From assembly GCA_010015655.1 (NCBI GenBank), contig ML976703.1, positions 397,540-420,598 of the forward strand: a stretch of DNA of 23,059 nt. The letters run 5' to 3'. Of the stretch, positions 19,265 through 23,059 are shown piece after piece (the first letter of the stretch is position 1; every line of letters starts with the position of its first letter). The notes below the pieces were generated by a model. That model was not told the DNA's origin and made no database searches. It was given only the letters and a program-made list of their open reading frames with translations. The position numbers and the translations under genes were made by a program. This DNA is from Bimuria novae-zelandiae CBS 107.79 (lineage: Eukaryota > Ascomycota > Dothideomycetes > Pleosporales > Didymosphaeriaceae).

Positions 19265-19536
19265 CTAGAGTTCATCTTCGGCTGCAGACAGCTGCCTTCC
19301 AAGACTCGGATGCCGTCCGTTCTTCTTTTTGCCTCTGCCTAAAATAGTCACCGACATCATTTGTGTTGAGTCTACACAGCGTCGCAAGTGCGGGTTCCAA
19401 AAGCTAGCAGATGATTAGGCTGGCTTTTAAAGGGTTACGAGACTACAATCAGTAGGGTGCTGACTTACCGGATGAAAAAGAGATGACCATCAATCCTCTC
19501 AAGGGCAGCAAGTGAGCCGTAACGTTGTTGACTAAT
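19265..19536 (-). pseudogene. 3' remnant of an intron-bearing gene beside the transposon
   Basis: On the minus strand an exon (19536 down to 19469) encodes YGSLAALERIDGHLFFI and ends at a perfect donor, GTAAGT. A 65-nt intron (19468-19404) has CTAAT about 10 nt before its CTAG acceptor, a normal fungal layout. The next exon (19403-19265) joins in frame, begins FWNPHLRRCVDSTQ, includes a basic GRGKKKNGRH, and ends at TAG. Upstream, an in-frame TAG (19537-19539) precedes the left end of the Fot1/pogo element at about 19563, so the 5' part is missing. Loss through insertion or deletion at the transposon is the simplest reading. I do not recognise the family. Both splice sites and the frame are good, but the piece is only 68 codons, so chance remains possible. 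Confidence 0.4.
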
Positions 19537-19562
19537 CTACCTATGGTAACGTGTTTCACCAG

Positions 19563-19614
19563 TCATTGAGCCACACCAGTCACTGAGCCACCCCACCAAG
19601 ATCGCGACGCGTCT
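19563..19614 (+). repeat. Left terminal repeat of the transposon, 52 bp
   Basis: Two tandem 17-bp motifs (tcattgagccacaccag, tcactgagccaccccac) are followed by a conserved tail to acgcgtct. The same 52-bp layout recurs in the same orientation at 21338-21389 with five mismatches and no gaps, which defines the extent. The duplicated outer motif may be a transposase binding site. Confidence 0.8.
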
Positions 19615-19630
19615 CTACACAACACCCACG

Positions 19631-20929
19631 ATGTCCACCACACAACGCACCCGCCAGCTTGAAAAGGAAGCCAGGCTAGCTCTATCGACCCATGCGATTC
19701 AGATAAGACAGGTTTCTAGCTACCGAAACGCTGCAAGGCTCTATGATATCGATCGATCTACCCTACGTCGACGTGTCAACGGTCACCTACCTCGGGCCGT
19801 TGCTAACGCCCAGAAACGAAAGCTACATCCTACAGAGGAGCAGGCTCTAGTAGAGTGGATACTAGACCTCAACCGACGTGGATTTCCACCTTACATCATC
19901 GACGTACGTAGGATGGCCGACCATCTACTCGCTGCGCGCGGCCAGATCCCTGCCCCACAGCCAGTGGGTAAGAACTGGGTATCACGCTTCATCAAGGCTC
20001 AGCCAGAGCTACAGACCAAGTGGACTAGGAGCTTCCACAGTCAGCGCGCGCTCTGTGAGGATCCTGTTAAGATCTCTGCCTGGTACAAGCTTGTGGAGGA
20101 GACGCGACAGACATACGGCATACAGGATACAGACACCTACAACTTTGACGAGACAGGCTTCCTAATGGGGGTCGCCTCTACGTCTAGAGTAGTCACCAGC
20201 TCAGACACTATAGGCAGGGCTATACACATACAGCCAGGCAATCGAGACTACGTTACGACGATTGAAGCCGTCTGCGCAGCTGGGTGGTCTATACCACCCC
20301 TCATCATCCTACCTGGCAAGCTCCACCAGGCTAGCTGGTATACTGACCTACCTGCTGGCTGGGTACTGGCTGTCAGCGACAATGGCTGGACGACAGATAG
20401 CCTAGGGCTTACCTGGCTAGAGCACTTCACTCGGCATACAGAGTCTCGTACAGTCGGCACCTGGCGGCTGCTTATTCTAGACGGTCATAGCAGCCATGCT
20501 ACCCCTGAGTTCGATCAATACTGTAGGACACACAGGATCATCAGCCTGTGTATGCCTGCCCATACGAGCCACCTCCTACAGCCTTTAGATGTCGGCTGTT
20601 TCTCACCTCTCAAGACAGCGTACGGACATGAAGTGACTGAGCTGGCCAGACAGCGTGTCTATCATGTAGACAAGGAAGAGTTCCTGTCAATCTACCCACG
20701 TGTACGTAGGGCTGTTTTTACAGAGCAGAACATCAAGGCTGGCTTTCAAGCGACAGGGCTGGTGCCTACCTGTCCTGATCGGGTCCTCTCATGCCTGACT
20801 GTAGTCAGGACACCGTCACCACTACAGACGGGCGCTGAGCCAGCATGGACAGCTGAGACGCCTCACACTACTACTCAGGTTGAGCAGCAGGCTAGGCTTA
20901 TACGTGATTGTTTACAACGACCGTCTTAG
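19631..20929 (+). CDS. Fot1/pogo transposase (DDE), prematurely stopped
   Basis: A 432-residue DDE transposase. Residues 25-60 form a psq-type helix-turn-helix (YRNAARLYDIDRSTLRRRV), and about 65-130 a CENP-B/Tc5-type DNA-binding domain (HPTEEQALVEWI to KNWVSRFI). The catalytic Asp residues are Asp173 (YNFDETGF), Asp284 (LLILDGHSSH) and Asp320 (LLQPLDVGCFSPLK), a DD35D spacing. ATG 19631 is 17 bases after the 52-bp terminal repeat and has C at -3. All catalytic residues are intact. The stop at 20927-20929 is premature compared with relatives: the same frame continues to 21250 with a helical segment and a zinc knuckle, interrupted by further stops. A protein ending at 432 would keep the catalytic core, so activity is possible but unproven. 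Confidence 0.9.
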   Translation: MSTTQRTRQLEKEARLALSTHAIQIRQVSSYRNAARLYDIDRSTLRRRVNGHLPRAVANAQKRKLHPTEEQALVEWILDLNRRGFPPYIIDVRRMADHLLAARGQIPAPQPVGKNWVSRFIKAQPELQTKWTRSFHSQRALCEDPVKISAWYKLVEETRQTYGIQDTDTYNFDETGFLMGVASTSRVVTSSDTIGRAIHIQPGNRDYVTTIEAVCAAGWSIPPLIILPGKLHQASWYTDLPAGWVLAVSDNGWTTDSLGLTWLEHFTRHTESRTVGTWRLLILDGHSSHATPEFDQYCRTHRIISLCMPAHTSHLLQPLDVGCFSPLKTAYGHEVTELARQRVYHVDKEEFLSIYPRVRRAVFTEQNIKAGFQATGLVPTCPDRVLSCLTVVRTPSPLQTGAEPAWTAETPHTTTQVEQQARLIRDCLQRPS

Positions 20930-21250
20930 AGCCCTACACACCAGATGCTCAGGTAGCTAGTTAAGAGCTGTCAGCATGCTATGAATACAGTGACTCTCCT
21001 AGCAGAAGATATTAGGAAACTACAAGCTACCAATTAACGTCGTAGACAAAGACAGGAGAGGCGTAGGCAGTATATTGCCTCTGGAGGGGCTCTACAGGCT
21101 GAGGAAGGTCGAAGGCTGGCTGCAGAGGCCGAAAGGGTGCTCCAGCAGGTAGAGCAGGAGGACCGTGCAGGACGATCACGAGCACCACCTACATGCAGCA
21201 ACTGCCATAAGCAAGGCCATAGAAGGACTTAGTGTACCCAGAGATTATAG
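20930..21250 (+). pseudogene. Stop-masked C-terminal extension of the transposase
   Basis: The transposase frame continues past TAG 20927 as recognisable protein: NTVTLLAEDIRKLQATN, then RRRQRQERRRQYIASGG, then EAERVLQQVEQEDRAG, and a knuckle starting TCSNCHKQGHRRT. Stops lie at 20954-20956 (TAG), 21035-21037 (TAA), 21230-21232 (TAG, inside the knuckle) and 21248-21250 (TAG, probably the original end). The knuckle spacing is C-x2-C-x4-H-x4-C with a stop at one of the x positions. Relatives of this family commonly end in a coiled coil plus Cys-rich tail. Confidence 0.8.
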
Positions 21251-21324
21251 CTATTATATTAATCTATTTATATTAAATTTAACTATTGCGTTGTTGAGCT
21301 ATCGTGCAGAAAGCTGCGTCAGTT

Positions 21325-21374
21325 TTGGTGGGGTGGCTCAGTGAGCCACACCACTCAGTGAGCCACCCCACCAA
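21325..21374. repeat. Near-palindromic junction of two transposon ends
   Basis: ttggtggggtggctcagtgag (21325-21345) is the right end of the first element. After ccacacca, the end of a second element begins in opposite orientation (21354-21374), giving two 20-bp arms with one mismatch around an 8-bp centre. It could form a long hairpin. Confidence 0.85.
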
Positions 21375-21706
21375 AATCGCAACGCGTCTTCTTGCAATAG
21401 CTCCACAACCACGCGATAAAATATATAGAAAATAGATCTATTTAATGCGCGTTATCTAATAGTACACTAAGTTCTTTTATAACCTTATTCGTGGCACCTG
21501 CTGCAGGTTAGTAGTGCTCGAGGCCTACTTAGCTGCCCCGCCTGCTCTACCTGCTGGAGCACCCTTTCGGCCTCTGCAGCAAGCAATTGACCTTCCTCTA
21601 CTCGCAGAGCTCCTCTACAGGCTATATACTGTTGGCGCTGTTGCCCCTTGCGCTGTCGGCGCTAACTTGCCTGTTAAAGCTTCTTATTCTCCTCTATAAG
21701 AAACGT
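21338..21706 (-). mobile_element. Second, decayed Fot1/pogo-like fragment, inverted
   Basis: The minus strand at 21452-21706 encodes the same C-terminal transposase tail as the first element, diverged: FLIEENKKL, RRRQRKGQQRQQYIA, then a stretch nearly identical in DNA around AAEAERVLQQVEQ (about 21540-21585), and a knuckle-like TCSRC. In-frame stops lie at 21674, 21662, 21485, 21467 and 21452. Its terminal repeat (21338-21389) faces the first element, so the two are tail to tail. Upstream transposase sequence is not recognisable past 21706. Divergence from the first element suggests a related family member, not a recent duplicate. Confidence 0.8.
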
Positions 21707-22925
21707 TGCTGAATTTATCGCAAGCTAATAACCTTTAACAAGCTAGCGGATAGCCTGGCTAGTAGGGCTCTAGAATAGGCGATTAAAACGACTCTAAATA
21801 AGTTAAGCCTACTACTCTAGCTAAGTAATAGTATATAGTATCTTTACTATCTATGCAACCTTAGCGTTAGCTACTATCCTTAGTAAAGAAAGCGTCCTAA
21901 CTACTATTAGTAATAACAGGACGCGTTCTTAACAAGCTAGGACTAGCCCTAACGCCTAGAAGCTAGCCTAAATATTCTACTCTAAGAGGACTGTCCCTCT
22001 AATACTTAGGTAGATCTATAGGAAGTTCTACTTATTAATATAAAAGACGCGTTATCGCGTAAGCTCAGATACCTAATAGCTATACGCGATCTTAAGAGGC
22101 AAGAAACAGCCTATATTAAGTAGCTATAAGAGGTGCAACGTATGTGGTAGTATATAGAGCGTGATAATTTTGCTCTCTCTATAGAACTAGTTAAACTTAG
22201 GCGTTGCGTGGCTGCCGTGGCCGTCGAGGATAAGCAGCCGGTAGGCCCCTACTATATAAGCCTTTATATATTAGTAGAAGTGCTTTACCCACTTAAGGCC
22301 AAGCTTATTAGTTGTCTAGCCGTTGTCGCTAATAGCGATAACCTAGCTAGGTAGAAGGCCTTAATACTAGCTCGCTTAGTAGAGCTTTCCTTATAGGATT
22401 ATAAACGGTGGGATTAACTAGCTAGATAGGTTAATATACTTAATCGCTATTACCTACTTATAATTACCTAGCTATATAGTAACCGCGCGGCTAACTATCT
22501 TAGAGCTTATAATAACTTTTAAAGTTATAGCAATCCCTATTATAAAGCTAGTCTTATTAAAGTTATAGATATCTAAGTTAGAGATACTATATAACTAACG
22601 CGTCTTATCTATAAGCTTAAACTATACGTAGATTACGACTAGGTCCTTAGATTTCGCGTGCTAAGAGTGGAATTTCCTATTCTACTTTATCTAGAGCTCT
22701 AGCTAAGCTTTAATAAAGCGCGATATCTAGTTCTTACTAATTAGCTAGAGAGGGGGCTCTTAGCCGCGCGCGGCGAGTAGATAGTTTGCCATTTGTTATA
22801 TATTAATAATATAGGGCGGAAATCCGCGTTAGTTAAGATCTAGAATCTAATCTACTAGAGCGCGCTTTTTTATAGGGTGTAGCTTTTGTTTCTAAGCGTT
22901 AGTAGTAGCCTAAGGTAGAGTACTT
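21390..22925. other. TA-rich block with RIP-like dinucleotide bias
   Basis: The stretch is dense in TpA and poor in CpA and TpG: in 21961-22020 I count 11 TpA, no CpA and 1 TpG. This is the signature of C-to-T change at CpA in repeats (RIP). A less altered GC-richer patch occurs at 22201-22250. The longest open run in the plus frame that covers it is 22151-22351 (67 codons, includes VAVEDKQPVGPYYIS). Stops in that frame are TAG or TAA and none is TGA. I cannot identify the original element. The bias ends abruptly near 22925. Confidence 0.7.
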
Positions 22926-23059
22926 AGAACCAGTGTACTGCATGGATGGATTGGAGCTCCATCTATTTGCTCCGGGTGGACTGGATAAATCCATGGAGAA
23001 ACTGAAACCGACCGACCCATAGTACTAACTTGTACAGGCAAAGGGTCAAACGTAGTAGA
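22926..23059. other. Right edge, normal composition
   Basis: Base composition returns to normal with several short tggat motifs (for example near 22942-22950 and 22980-22987) and their complements, giving weak dyad symmetry. No gene is seen before the window ends. Confidence 0.4.

Larger units (their letters stand above)
19563..21345 (+). mobile_element. Fot1/pogo-like DNA transposon
   Basis: The element carries one transposase gene between inverted ends. The left inner end 19580-19599 (tcactgagccaccccaccaa) is matched base for base in reverse complement at 21325-21344. The left end extends outward to 19563 as a second, diverged 17-bp copy of the same motif. Family knowledge: Fot1/pogo elements move by cut and paste and insert at TA. 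I cannot define a TA duplication: the base pairs before 19563 are ccag, and the right end runs straight into the end of another element. The element interrupts or abuts the gene remnant at 19265-19536. Confidence 0.85.

Overview
The window looks like accessory sequence from a filamentous ascomycete. A Dothideomycete close to the Pleosporales is my best guess, but this is inferred and not shown. The grounds are long intron-poor or intronless genes, widely spaced genes, a Fot1/pogo-type DNA transposon, a TA-rich block with the footprint of repeat-induced point mutation (RIP), and a decayed patatin/NB-ARC gene of a type common in fungi. I see no bacterial operons, tRNA or rRNA genes, or CRISPR array.

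Layout. 1-3612 has no gene I can defend; it holds a 19-bp tandem repeat and some ambiguous spliceable frames. 3613-4815 (+) encodes a 400-residue, mostly disordered Ser/Pro-rich protein. 4816-7095 is mostly empty, with one weak candidate for a small secreted protein on the minus strand. 7096-8739 (-) encodes a 547-residue protein with an HEIAH zinc-metallopeptidase motif. 9744-10952 (+) encodes a probable secreted alpha/beta hydrolase resembling platelet-activating-factor acetylhydrolases. 11451-12665 (+) encodes a glycosyltransferase of the fungal 'capsule polysaccharide synthesis' type. 13752-14366 (+) encodes a low-complexity protein of unknown function.

From about 14.7 kb onward the window changes from intact genes to gene debris. 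A minus-strand gene with TPR-like helices (14728-15825) carries two in-frame stops. A plus-strand patatin + NB-ARC (NLR-type) gene (17098-18928) has lost its 5' end, carries two 1-nt frameshifts, and stops before any TPR repeats. A short minus-strand, intron-bearing gene fragment (19265-19536) ends beside the left end of a Fot1/pogo transposon. That transposon (about 19563-21345) meets the end of a second, decayed relative in opposite orientation, and a TA-rich block runs on to about 22925.

The intact genes show no shared pathway. The hydrolase and the glycosyltransferase are tandem neighbours in the same orientation, which alone is weak evidence for a functional link. The eastern half reads as a transposon-rich graveyard in which an immunity-type NLR gene and two other genes are decaying. 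I did not find a convincing new biological system. The most informative items are the transposon junction, the stop-masked zinc knuckle of the transposase, and the NLR pseudogene.
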